Of a stretch of DNA of 64,000 nt, positions 11,640-22,820 are shown piece after piece. How positions within the stretch are numbered: position 1 is the first letter of the stretch; every line of letters starts with the position of its first letter. The stretch covers positions 24,444,001-24,508,000 of the forward strand of contig CAMQGK010000638.1 of assembly GCA_947000775.1 (NCBI GenBank). The letters are read 5' to 3'. Under the pieces are notes generated by a model, which did not search any database, was not told the origin of the DNA, and worked only from the letters and a program-made list of their open reading frames with translations. Position numbers and translations under genes: made by a program. The stretch is from Pterois miles. Lineage: Eukaryota > Chordata > Actinopteri > Perciformes > Scorpaenidae.

Positions 11640-11900
11640 TCTTTGAATTGATGATTTTCTGGTGTTTTAATTCTGCCTTTTTAAAATGCAAATTGAAATG
11701 AGCTTAAAAGCAGAAACGCTGGTCAACCAGAAGGAATGCAAATGTGAGTTGCTGTTTAACAGCCATTTAGCGCGTCATGGTCAACTTTCCTCCACTAACA
11801 AACGCGCTCGGCATCCAACTTTCCTGGGGTCGCCAAGCTGCACTTTATCGGAAATTAATGGACTCCAGTGAGTTGATGTTGATGGTGTGTGAGCAGTTCC
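11640..11900. other. Candidate conserved non-coding element
   Basis: This is a unique island with a different texture from the flanks: balanced composition, few homopolymers, and motifs such as AATGCAAAT (octamer-like), TAGCGCGTCATGGTCAA and GGAAATTAATGGAC. The assignment rests on resemblance to vertebrate regulatory DNA only. Confidence 0.2.
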
Positions 11901-12765
11901 CCTGGCAGGGAGTCAGGGGAAAATGGTGAATTACTGGATGCAGAAATGTGACCCAGCACTAATGGATGTAGAATGAGATAATCAAGAGGCTAACGATGAC
12001 AGGAATATTTGTCAGTCAGAGCAGCAGTGAAGAGCTTTGTACTTAGCTTTAGACATCCAAAATGCATCCATTACCTCTAACTATACCAGGTCCTGTCTTA
12101 TGCACTGACTTACAATGTTATGTTCCTTCAGGGTGCATGAATGTATCCCAACACAAAGGGCCTCTTCTAGACTCACAGCTGTGCATGAGGCTTCAGCTGG
12201 ACTCGCTGCCCTAGTTTGGCTGCATATTGACACACGCACAGACACACAAATACAGTCAGCAGGGACGGAGCACTCCGGGTACATGGGACGATATGTGGTA
12301 TTAGACCACAGAGTCCACACTGACCAAATGAAAGAGACCCCTGTCCGTCCTGTTTGTTGTATTGTTCCTTGTGGCCCAGATTCCCCAAACTGGGTGCCGT
12401 GGCTAAAAGTAGCATTTTGCACACAGAGGCTTCTCAGTTAAAGTATGTGTGGTTTTGTCAGCGCTTGAAGATTTGTAGCACGTCTTGCCTCGGTGACTAC
12501 GTCGGGTTCAGCCATCTGTCACTTCCAGGGGGATGTGGGTAGGGAAAAAAAATATTGTAATGTCTTAAAGCATAATATTACTTTAGTTTGGCTGGTCTTA
12601 ACTTGTTCCAGAGCCCAGAGGAACTTCATGCAGACCTTCGGTCAAGAACTCGGAGATTATTCTCAGCTCTTGGTGTTTGTGAACATGAAACCATGTTCCA
12701 CTGTAATTTTATCATCGTCATCATTTCATTATCATGGGTATGTGAGGAAAAATAGATTGGCTCTA
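11901..12765. other. No recognised feature
   Basis: The sequence is unique, with overlapping chance frames on both strands at about 12080-12440. These have no splice sites or familiar motifs. Confidence 0.45.
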
Positions 12766-13556
12766 GGGTTTCAAACATTTAATGTATTTAATCGTGATTA
12801 ATTGCAAATGAATCAAACTTTTTTGTTGTGTGCAAAATGTACCCTAAAGTTACCTTTCAGCTTTACAGGATACCTGCGGGGTCTTAAAAAGACTAATATT
12901 TTAAATCCATCTATCCATCTACAACCGCTGATCCCGTTAGAGGTCACGGGGGGGCTGGAGCTGATCCCAGCTGGCATTGAGCGAAGGCGGGGTTCACCCT
13001 GGACGGGTCGCCAGTCCATCGCAGGGCACATAGAGACAACATATAGACAGACACGCTCACATTCACACCTACGGGCAATTTAAAGTCATCAATTAACCTA
13101 AACAGCATGTCTTTGGACTGTGGGAGGAAGCTGGAGAACCCGGAGAAAACCCACGCTAACACGGGGAGAACATGCAAACTCCACACAGAAGAGTCCCAAG
13201 CTGGAGTTGAACCTGTAAAATATAATATTTTAAAAATATTTAAAAATATTATAATATGATTTAATAATATTATATTTTAAAATCTAAAAAATATTTTAAA
13301 ATATCAAACTATTTGTAAGTATTTTAAAATATTTTGATTGTTAATTTCAGGATGTTATGTAGGTGATGTTATGCTTTTTAAGTTTGCAATAGAATATTAA
13401 GCGAAAGCTGAAATATTATCACATGCAGTTAAGGGAAAGTCATAGTCAAGTTAACACACTGACTGCTGCTGTTTATGTTTTGAGCATAGTTTTTATGAAT
13501 AGATAAAAAAAAGTGTGGTTAATTTGCGATTAATCGAGATCAAATATAATTGATTG
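12766..13556. mobile_element. Long-TIR hAT-like element interrupted by a SINE
   Basis: The left end (12766-12850) starts AGGGTTTCAAACATTTAATG and has ATTTAATCGTGATTAATTG. The right end (about 13490-13556) is its inverted counterpart, with TTAATTTGCGATTAATCG and ATTGATTGACAGTC. The pair act as terminal inverted repeats of roughly 70 bp. Removing the SINE (12906-13217) leaves an element of about 460 bp. The ends resemble those of family A, but here both ends carry the same sequence. The interior is AT-rich and non-coding. Confidence 0.6.
12906..13217 (-). mobile_element. tRNA-headed SINE-like element, 5'-truncated head
   Basis: Read on the minus strand, the block order is CTCTTCTGTGTGGAGTTTGC, CCTCCCACAGTCCAAAGACA, GATGGACTGGCGACCCGTCC, then a tail of ATGGATAGATGG type. 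It matches copies at 33825-34141 and 57189-57565 but lacks the first ~40 bp that hold the A box. Flanking TAATATTTTAAA at 12894-12905 and 13223-13234 is a plausible 12-bp target-site duplication, though AT-rich. It interrupts the long-TIR element. Confidence 0.85.
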
Positions 13557-13789
13557 ACAGTCGTAGAGATAACTGCAGAAAAGCCTCCATCTGCTGATGC
13601 CAAGGGTTGTGTCAGAAACAAAAGCATGATGTGGATACAGTGCTTTGGAAGGAGGGGAGGCGCCTGCCAAAATATGTGTGCTGACTGAAAGCTGGATTGC
13701 TTTCAAGCATTGAAAGACGGGGGGAAGGAGGAGATAGAGCGGCCGAGGGAACGGAGGAAGTAACGGATGGCTAAGGCAGAGAGACACAC

Positions 13790-13985
13790 TGGGAAACTAT
13801 TTTCCGAATGCTGGGAAGCTGCAGCGTCTCAATCAAACCAAGTACGCACATGTTGTGTCGGCTTCGAGGCAGGCGAGAGGGGAAAGAAGTGTTTGCTATC
13901 ATTCCCCTTAAATGAATCATGAGGCAGAGAAAGAGAGGAAGCTTTCTAATAATGCGTTAGAGCTCATTGAATTCAGCGTGTTGGT
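13790..13985. other. Candidate conserved non-coding element
   Basis: A compact unique island that includes CAGCGTCTCAATCAAACC, TGAATCATGAGGCAGAGAAA and CTAATAATGCGTTAGAGCTC. I see no coding frame. It is assigned on texture only. Confidence 0.15.
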
Positions 13986-14599
13986 TTTAATTCTGGGCTG
14001 AGTCTGTCCTGGCGTCCTCTTCTTGCTCTTTCCCATTTTGAATGTGGCTGCTCACTGAAGCGGTCATAAACATGAGGTGATTTTTGCTCATGCTCAGCAT
14101 TGCTAACTGTGCCTTTTTCTTTTTTTTTCTTCTTTTAAACCAGCAAGTCTGGATCGAGTTGTTTTGCATCCCTGATCTAGAGCATTGCTATGAGGGATGC
14201 AAAATGACCACAGGTGGGAGCTGTGAAGCTGTGTGAGAAATGGAAATATTATTGATTGAAATGTGTTTTGATTTATTTAATAATGAATGTTGTCCAGTTG
14301 TTTTTACCCAGAATATGATGCACTCTATTGCAGTAGAGATATGGTAACATTTTATTTTATGAGTCCATGATTTCCTAAAAAAAATTACCAATTTCTTGAG
14401 TGTTGAGCTCACAAGCAACTATTGAGTTCCTTGAAACAACTGATCCAAGTAAATATTGATGAACTAGTCATTTATCATTGGAAAGGTCAGTATATTGAAT
14501 TGTGTCTCTACACCAACCAGCCACCACTTTGGTCCAGACTGAAATATCTCAACAACTACTGGATGATTTTAAAGCATTTATTCCCTCAGTAAACATTGT

Positions 14600-14825
14600 A
14601 AACATGAGTTTATGGTCTCAATCGCTAGTTTCAGGTCTTCCTCAATACAGCATGATGTTCATTTAGTAAATTATGGTCCAATTTATAGTCAAATAGACCA
14701 TAAAATAGGGGATGGAGGATCGCTACACAACATCGTCTGGTCTGGGAGTTGTCCATGTTTTCATCTTTCAACTTTATTCAGTGTTTGGTTGTACTTAGCT
14801 CCACCCTCTCGAGGCAGTTTATGTT
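14600..14825 (+). mobile_element. Repeat 'family E', fragment
   Basis: Contains GGTCTCAATCGCTAGTTTCA, CTTCCTCAATACAGCATGAT, AATAGACCATAAA and TTAGCTCCACCCTCTCG. The last block and the TTGTCCATGTTTTC block recur at 33100-33210, inside the larger element there. I recognise it as a common fish repeat, but its class is not clear from this window. Confidence 0.6.
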
Positions 14826-16549
14826 GCAAAAAAAAAAAATTCCATTCGTTTCCAAACTTTTTTTCCAAGTTTAGTTAGTACAGTAACTATTACTATTACA
14901 ACAGCACACCATCAGTGGGGTAAAAACCAGCTCACGTTCCCTATTAGTGGGTGAACAGTCCAACGTTTTGTGAATTCTGCTTCGCTATGATGGGAAGAGC
15001 CAACATCAAAAGATCATATTATCCCTGTGGTAACTTTTCTGACACCTCCTGCTTAAAACCCAAAAAGTCAGAGGGATCATTAGGCCTCTGAAAGTGGCGG
15101 GGCCTTGCTATAATTACCCTCTAAATTACAGTGTTCTTTTCAGGAAACTAGAAAACTAGAAGATTAGTAGGCACATGTAAAATAAAGCGTTACCAGTTTA
15201 TTCGCTCATGGTTTTAATCAGATTACATTAGTGTACACTGTTATATTACCATTTAATGCTGTTTAGGTATATATTTATGGCATCTAGTGATGTGGTCACC
15301 TGTTGAAATGTTTACAGCCAGTTTGTTGTTTGATTAAACCCAGGGCTGGGTATCAAACGATTGCCAGTGAGCCCAAAACAATCTGTACTTTACGTGCTTT
15401 CAAATAAAACTTCTGAACCAGTCACTCACTGTTAATGTTTTACACTTACTGCACCTGGCAACATCCCATCATGCTGTCATACATGTACATGACAAAGCAC
15501 ATTAACCAGAAGTAAAGGTGACGGTGGTGTCAGCTGTGGTTTTTGTTTAAATATGCCGAGGCCTGGATCCAATTTCTAGCAGTTGGTTAAATACATTGCA
15601 CATGTATCATTAGTCATCCAATTACTGAACTGTGGCTGTTTGCCTGTTGCTGCCTCGACTGGATTATAGGATTTTACACAGTAACCTTCTCTTCACCCTT
15701 TCATCACATCAGGGAATAAAGCTTTTTATTCGACATGTATGCATCCGTATGGTGCACGTTTCAGCTTAACCCTGCTTACTGTGCCAACAGCACATGTGTC
15801 CGTCTGTCTGTGTCTAGATTTAGGAAAGGACTGGAGATACAGAGAGGGGCCATTTCTAGTTGTTATCTGATCTCACATCTGGTTCCTTTCATGTTTTGTA
15901 TTTGTTTTTTGGCCCAGTGAATGATGGGTAACGGCTGCAAAGTAAGAATGAATAAGAGGGTAACACTGACACAGATCAGGCCAGACTGTGGATCGGAGTC
16001 TATTCCTGTGCTTTGCCTGAGGTTGAACGCTCAGGAGTTGCGCAGATGTTGTTGCCAGATGTGGATCAATCTGTGACCTCGGCTTTGGGCTTCACCTTTT
16101 TCAAGTTGTCTGCACATGTAAGAACACACACACACACACGCACACACACACAGACTCTTGTTGACAGAACTGGAGGTGTGTACCGCTCTGTAAATACCCC
16201 CGCTGTGGTCTAATGTGTTTCCACAGTTATGCAGCATTGGTGCCAGATCACAGTGTGCGTCTGCTTTTATTTAACTCTTGATAGATTTGCTGTAAACCGA
16301 CCACTAGTTGTGCTGCAGAGCAATGTCTGTTTAGCTTGTCAGTGTATTGGTATTACGTGTTCGACCGGCATGCGCCTCACGATTGACTGTTGTCACTGTT
16401 GCCTGTCAAGCTTGACAGCCTCACGCTGCACATATTTACAGTGATAACGGTGAGATTTACCGTCAACATTCATAGTTATGTTTGTGACAATGGTTCTTTT
16501 GAGGTCAGACAGATTTCTACAATAAAAGCAGCTTCTCATTTCTAGCTGA
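14826..16549. other. No recognised feature except a short (CA)n
   Basis: Mostly unique sequence. A CA-rich microsatellite lies at about 16124-16153. I see no exon or named repeat. Confidence 0.5.
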
Positions 16550-17060
16550 CGGCCATCAAAACAAGCACCCTGTGCATACTGGGAATACTTCTACTTATTT
16601 TTCAGCGTTTGTTATTCTGAAAATCACTCCAAACGGCAGATTATTAAGAAAATTACATTAAATGCCGGAGTCTTTGAACCGTAAAGGACTGATGGACAGT
16701 TTTGGGTGGAAATGTTTCCACGACCAAACCTTAACATTCAACTTAACATTAACACTTAAATTGAACATTTAACTTAACATTAACTCATCCATTTCCTTCT
16801 TTGGTTGCATGCAGCTTTGTAAAAAGTCCTTGCTGCTTTAGTATCTCAGCTAGCAGCCCCTCGGCTGTCCTCTCCTCATCTCCAGACAGGTTTCTGTACT
16901 TTACTGCATGTGTTGTCTCAAATTGACGGTTCAAGTTGTTTTCTTTGAATACAGCCACATGTTTGTTGCAAAATAAGCTCACAGCTTTACCACCAACCGC
17001 TGTGAAAAAATTCGTGTAAAGACATGTCTCCTCAGCAGGTGACGCTACCTCAAACTTCAC
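16550..17060 (-). mobile_element. hAT-type transposase remnant with degraded BED-like finger
   Basis: A minus-strand frame (17060-16785) reads through a BED-finger-like segment: FCNKHVAVFKENNLNRQFET, then HAVKYRNLSGDEER and GLFTK. In the family of hAT and domesticated BED proteins I know, this region normally has a CxxC pair and a later HxxxxH pair. Here the first Cys is Ser (AVSLFC) and the first His is Gln (NRQFETTH), so zinc binding is unlikely. The frame has no ATG at its start and ends soon after the finger. It then passes directly into TTAACATTAA-type repeats (16735-16790) and the non-coding end. The rest of the transposase is deleted. A sister copy with the same structure lies at 43675-44398. 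Confidence 0.7.
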
Positions 17061-17155
17061 TCATGTCAATTTATATTAATGTGAAGTGTGACAGGAAGAC
17101 ACACACTAACAATACACAAGGATTTCAAGACAAAATTTTATTTTTTCTTGACTGT

Positions 17156-17179
17156 TTTTTTTTTTTTTTTTTTTTTTTT
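17156..17179. repeat. Poly(T) tract
   Basis: A run of about 24 T flanked by unique sequence. It may be the A-tail of an unidentified retroposed copy on the minus strand. Confidence 0.8.
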
Positions 17180-18599
17180 AGCTTCGTTAGTTTATCTGAG
17201 ACCTCCTGGGCTGGGAAGAACCATCACGAGGTCCGCAGGCCACATAAGGCCCAGATCTGGTCTATGAAGTAATCATGTAATCCCACAAATAAAGTAGTCA
17301 CCTGCCTTACCTAGATACCATTGCTAAGCTATGATTGGACAGTTGCTGTTTGGGGGCGGGGTATAGCGAATGTCAGTTCTACAGATTGTGAAGTCATGTC
17401 AACAGTTGGTGGACGTAACACTATTGTTGTACTGACAGAGCTGGACTCAGCCTTCCTGCCTCAGTGACTGCAACGAAAAACTCCTCTGTGGCCCAGGAGG
17501 CATTTTACCCATAGATCACCATTATAAAACACATCTGTCTGTAAAACTTTTGACAGGAGTTGGCCAGGAGATCTGGGCTGATGGCTTATGCGCTCAAATT
17601 TCATTCATTATTTTAGAGTCTGGAATCTATTTGTTATGATAGATGGATAATACGCTGTTAAAGGTAGCCATAAAAGAGGAGGGAAAAAAAGCTGAAAGCC
17701 AATGCAGGATTTTTTCAGTCGGAGTTTTGCTCTTTTATTACTTGTCCTTTTTGTGTCTACAGAAAATATAATTCAACATAATCTTAAGGCCTTAAGGATA
17801 CACACAATGCATCTGTATCCTGCAAAATGTTGAAATGTGTTTGTGTACAAAGAAGCGTCGGTGGGGTGCCGTTAACACTACACCTGTTTTTATTATTACT
17901 GGGATGAAATTAAGCATATCTCTTTTCTGAAGCTACAGCTTTGGTTTGAGGCTGTTCACGTATCCATCTCAAGAACACAAATACGGCCAATAACCAACGG
18001 CAACACCTGCTGAGAACAAAGACAATGATGAATTATTTTTGTCTTTCCTAGTTTTGATCTTTTTCTTCTGGTAATCCACATTGTATACGTTTTTTTTCTA
18101 AAGAGGATCTGAGTGTACTTTTCACCCATTTCCAGGGTGATGCAGTGAGCAATCTGCAGGTTGAAATCTCTGTGCACTCCACCTTATATTCTGGTATTTG
18201 CCTATAGAAATGGTCTAAGATATTATTGTGTCGTTGCCATGAAAGCTGCACAGTTTCTTTTCTGTCTGCATTTCCTGAGCAATAAAACCATGTTATTATT
18301 CTCCCCATGTTCCTTTTAGAAAAGTGCAAACTTTACTGTGCAACCTTTATACTTTGAGTTGATAATCAAAAGCAATTTGTGTGATGCACACTTTGTTTCC
18401 ATAGTGACGGGCTGCTGTAGCATCCTGCAAGAAGCACCTCACTCAAAAACATTTTTTGCAACCAAAATTGCATCACATGAAATGATTTTCTGGTGGTAAT
18501 GTAAACAGTTATGCAGATTTCTTTTGGTTTATCGTCACTACATGATAAATAAAGTACATCAGGTCACCTGGTCTAATAAAACAAAACCCTTGGGAAGTA
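17180..18599. other. No recognised feature
   Basis: Unique sequence. The open frames at 17956-18329 on the minus strand overlap each other and lack motifs. Confidence 0.5.
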
Positions 18600-18700
18600 T
18601 TTTTTTCTTTAAGAAATTTCAATTTAATTTCAATTAATTTTCATAGCGTCAAAGCATAACACAAGTTATCTCAGCACACTTTTTCATGTAGAGCAGGTCA
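18600..18700 (-). mobile_element. LINE/SINE tail fragment
   Basis: The sequence TTTCAATTTAATTTCAATTA, followed by CAAAGCATAACACAAGTTAT and CATGTAGAGCAGGTC, matches a fish retroelement tail that I recognise in reverse orientation. It is short and partial. Confidence 0.5.
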
Positions 18701-19002
18701 AGGCTGTCCTTTATAATTTAGGGGCCCAACAAGAGATCCTCCATGAGCTGTCATAAAGAAATGGGTCACCAATATTTACTTTCATTTTTAAAAAGGCTCA
18801 GTTACATCTTAAAACAGCTGGCTACTGTAGTTCTTAGTGTGCTTTACTGAAGGAAATTGCAGTGCATTTTTAGGGACTATTTTCAGCAGGGAATCAACAT
18901 TTGGTGCCCTGGTGCACCATGGGGTGCCTTGAGGATGGACCAATGGTGCCACAATGTTTATCATAACATTATTAATTTATTGTGCATATTCAGTCATGTT
19001 TC

Positions 19003-19090
19003 ACCTATGGCTGTGAAAGTTAACGCGATAATGCAACGCAAATTAATTTTAAGGCCACTAATTTCTTTAAAGCATTAACAATTACATTAC
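19003..19090 (-). mobile_element. Family A MITE, end fragment
   Basis: GTTAACGCGATAATG, CGCAAATTAATTTTAAGGCC and ACTAATTTCTTTAAAGCATT correspond to the last ~85 bp of family A in reverse. Confidence 0.65.
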
Positions 19091-20366
19091 ATACCCAACG
19101 CCCTATCGTTGTTTTGCTTTTTTGACAGAAATTAAACCCATTTAGTTAATTTTGGCTTATCAGTGGCTTGATAACAATAGATAGTCAGAAGACAGACGCT
19201 GCAAATTGAACGTGAATGCATCCTTATGGAGTGATCATGTCTTCAACCAGCCTGATATCATGGGACGGCGTATAAACAGCACAACATTTTAAGTCTGTGA
19301 ATGTTGTCATTCATCCAGGTCATATTCATTCTGACAGCAATTGAGTCGAAGGCAACTGGACCTTGGCAATATGTCAGATTTAACTTTAATGCTATAAGGG
19401 AACCATAACGTTAACGAGGTAGCGTTAATCGGTGCGAGGAGGACGGAGCATTCACAACTATACCAAAGAGGCCAGACACACCGCCACCAGACGATGCAGA
19501 TACTGACTGTCGTCTTTTTTGTAAACAGTGTAATCGGTAACAATGTTGTTGTCACAAGATTATTAACCGGTGGAAAAATTTCCTCACTGTTACATTCCTA
19601 CTTGCTATTTTCATTCGATCAGGCGCTATTCAGTCTGAACATGTCATTCAGTGCAACAGTGTGGATCACTGATGCATTTCTGGACAGCACTGAATACGAT
19701 AGATCAGGCTTTGGATACACCCACACACAATATTTGTTTGGATATGTTAATTATTGGCTTCATCAGATATGTCGATGTATAAAAAAGAATATCACCTTAT
19801 ACTTTAGAAGTCACTGTAGCTCTGGATGTCCTGGTGGCCCCAATGGTTTAAGACTCTGACTATGTCATTGCCAAGTCCCTCACGCTTTCTTATCTCATTT
19901 CCTGTCAACTTTTCACTATATCAGATCCATCAAAAGCAGGCAATGCCAAAACAAGGCTTTAAAAAAACACCATAGCTGATGAACAGATTGTAGTTAAGAG
20001 GATGGTTTCTACTATATGCAAATTAAATGGCACAGATCCATTTCCACGAAGCTCCAACTGGTTAGACGGGTTAGCTTTAGCCTGGTGTGTCCTACATTCA
20101 GTGCAGTAAATTGCAGCAGTAAATGTTTTATAGTCCATTTCTTGTACTTTTCTGACAATTGGTTGTGTCAGCTGAAAATATGCAACCACAGGAAGTGGTT
20201 CCAGTTCTCGCTGAGGCATTTAATAGGATTGTTTTCAGGTTACGTTCTCTAAAAGGGATTTTAAAAAAAGCTAATTTTTATTTACCCAAAGGCAAATTAG
20301 CCAAGAAAACACTGTTGAAGGCAGGACTGGTCAGACCCCTCGGCAGGCGTTAATGCTCAGTAGATC
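19091..20366. other. No recognised feature
   Basis: Unique-looking AT-rich sequence. Several chance frames of 60-120 codons lie here without splice signals or motifs. Confidence 0.45.
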
Positions 20367-20590
20367 TTACAGTAGACCTGGGTGGTGTAGCGTACTCTGT
20401 AATGAAGCGTGAGGCCGTCTCCCTTGCAGAGCAACCGCATGTCTGGCTGCTTGTATTTGCAAAGTCATTGGTTTAGTCAGTGTCCAAAGCTCATTATCAT
20501 AGTTACATGTTGGAATGAAGATTGAATGGTAAACCAAGCAGAGAGCTTCCTTGGTCAACCTAACAGCATTCAGCACAACACAAAACCACT
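20367..20590 (-). mobile_element. LINE reverse-transcriptase C-terminal fragment, decayed
   Basis: The minus-strand frame reads KEALCLVYHSIFIPTCNYDN and ELWTLTK, then QIQAARHAVALQGRR. Order and spacing match the region of RTE-like reverse transcriptases after the palm, where a small conserved block (YxSIxxPTxxYxxELW) precedes an IQAAE block. Here the usual Gly-His pair before ELW is replaced, and the following segment is out of register. Nothing else of the element is recognisable nearby. It is an old fragment of the class seen at 46742-47526, more diverged. Confidence 0.6.
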
Positions 20591-20887
20591 TTTACTGGCA
20601 CTCCTCTCCGACACTCTGGTATTCTGATGTTACTGAAAGGAAAGAGAGAAAAGTGTGTCTTCAACTGAGTCAAGTAAGATGTCTATAGCATCTTATTACT
20701 CATTTGCTCAAGACCAGCCCCTCTCGGCCTATATTACTAATTCTTTGTTATTTTATAATCCTCCACGGCCTCTTAGATGCTCTGCTGCCATTTGTTAAAG
20801 TACAAACTATCACACAAATAAGAAAATTGGCAGCTCACCGTTTTATAACTTATAAAAGCAGCAGAACTGTGGTAATCCCTACTTGGA

Positions 20888-21897
20888 ATGATAATAATTA
20901 ACCCTTTAACTGATAAACGAAATTAAGTATTTTAACCTATTAATGCTATTGGTTAAATGGTTAAAAAGACAAATTAATTAATTATTACTGCTACGTTCAC
21001 AGCTATAACGCCATTAACAAACCCACACTCACCGCCGCCACACACACACGGTCTGACGGAAACTCGCTGAAGTTACACTGCAGCGGGCACGAAGCCACCG
21101 GCAACACCAGCAGCTGCTAACGGGGCACAAACACAGACGGTTTGTCTGACAATTGCTAAAGTTCATCCGGACAGACACACAGTTGACAACCTGCTAATAA
21201 ACTAAATGTGCGATTGAGACTTTTACTGGGAAAGTGGCTGCATGTCCACAACACTACACTCAGCAGTGTGGCTGCTAACCTGCCCGGACAGTGAACCGGA
21301 GACAGTGAACGCAGCACCGTGGCTGCTACAGTATCTCTCCTGACGGTGAACTGGAGACGGTGAACACAGCACCGTGGCTGCTACAGTAACTCTCCTGACG
21401 GTGAACTGGAGACGGTGAACGCAGCACCGTGGCTGCTACAGTAACTCTCCTGACGGTGAACTGGAGACGGTGAACGCAGCACCGTGGCTGCTACAGTAAC
21501 TCTCCTGACGGTGAACCGGAGACAGTGAACGCAGCACCGTGGCTGCTACAGTATCTCTCCTGACGGTGAACCGGAGACGGTGAACGCAGCACCGTGGCTG
21601 CTACAGTAACTCTCCTGACGGTGAACCGGAGACGGTGAACGCAGCACCGTGGCTGCTACAGTATCTCTCCTGACGGTGAACCGGAGACGGTGAACGCAGC
21701 ACCGTGGCTGCTACAGTAACTCTCCTGACGGTGAACTGGAGACAGTGAACGCAGCACCGTGGCTGCTACAGTAACTCTCCTGACGGTGAACTGGAGACAC
21801 GGTGAACGCAGCACCGTGGCTGCTACAGTAACTCTCCTGACGGTGAACTGGAGACAGTGAACGCAGCACCGTGGCTGCTACAGTAACTCTCCTGACG
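20888..21897 (+). mobile_element. MITE 'family M', copy 2, with expanded minisatellite
   Basis: The left end reads TTAACCCTTTAACTGATAAA and then TTGGTTAAATGGTTAAAAAG. The body shares CTACGTTCACAGCTATAACG, GAAGCCACCGGCAACACCAG and ACGGTCTGACGGAAACTCGC with the other copies. Relative to copies 1 and 3 it lacks the stretch with the GAGGAGCG-to-TGTCTGCTACAGC blocks. The right terminal sequence is missing: the element stops directly after the tandem array. Confidence 0.75.
21296..21896 (+). repeat. 55-bp minisatellite, about 11 units
   Basis: Core starts are at about 21311, 21366, 21421, 21476, 21531, 21586, 21641, 21696, 21751, 21808 and 21863. Variants CTGGAGAC/CCGGAGAC, GACGGTG/GACAGTG and GTAACTC/GTATCTC are interspersed, which shows the array is not wholly homogenised. 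Confidence 0.95.
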
Positions 21898-22068
21898 TCA
21901 AAGAAGAAGTCAAAGAATAAACTTAATATTTTAGATTATATTGTAACATACTGTATGTATATAATTATTATTTGAAATAAATTCACAGCACCAAACAGTG
22001 ACAAATATTGTCCAGAAACCCTCACAGTGGAGAACAGCCCGACTAGGTTACTGACAAGAGGTAATAAC

Positions 22069-22820
22069 TAGGGCTGTCAATCAGTTAAAATATTAAAATA
22101 TAATATATAATATAATATATATAATATTGAAATTGAGATTATGCGCAAGATTGTCCATAGTTAATCATGATTAATAGCACATTTTTTGTCTATTCAAAAT
22201 ATACCTTAAAGGGAGATCTCCCAAGTATTTAATACTCTTATCAACATGGGAGTGGGCAAATGTGCTGTTTTATGCAAATGTATGTATATATTTATTATTG
22301 TAAATCAATTATCAACACAGAACAATGAAAACTATTGTCCAGAAACCCTCACAGGTACTGCATTTAGGATAAAATATATGCTCAAATCATAACATGGCAA
22401 ACTGCAGCCCAACAAACAACAACAGCTGTCAGTGTGTCAGAGTGCTGACTTGACTATGACTTGATCCAAACTGACTGTGATTATCATAAAGTGGACATGT
22501 CTGTAAAGGGAAGACTGGTGGGAACCCAGAGGACCCATTTACATTCACATATCTTGAAGTCAGAGGTCAAGGGACCCCTTTGAAAATGGCCATAATAGTT
22601 TTTTTTCCAAAATCTAGCGTAAATGTGGAGCATTATTTCGAGTCCTTTGCAACAAGCTAGTATGGACCAGTGGATTCATCAGGTTTTCTAGTTTCATATT
22701 ATACCAGTATCGTCTCTGTAGCTTTAAAAATGAGCCTGCTACAACCTAAAAATCACAAGTTGTATGAATGCATTAAATTTGCATTAAGGTGTTATTATCA
22801 CATTAACTTTGACTGCCTTA
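22069..22820 (+). mobile_element. Family A hAT-like MITE, near full length
   Basis: It starts TAGGGCTGTCAATCAGTTAA and ends TTAACTTTGACTGCCTTA, so the termini are inverted copies of a short AGGGCTGTCAA-type repeat. The interior contains all family blocks in order: ACTCTTATCAACATGGGAG, TTGTCCAGAAACCCTCACAG, CAACAACAGCTGTCAGTGTG, ATCATAAAGTGGACATGTCT, GAAGTCAGAGGTCAAGGGAC and ACAACCTAAAAATCACAAGT. There is no transposase. An AT-rich expansion lies near 22090-22130. Confidence 0.85.

Noticed and set aside
12081..12441. Overlapping 108-113-codon frames on both strands
   Set aside because: Mutually exclusive frames with no familiar residues or splice signals.
16735..16790. TTAACATTAA tandem motif as telomeric or regulatory repeat
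   Set aside because: The same motif sits at the same place in the second hAT remnant (44078-44155), so it belongs to that element.
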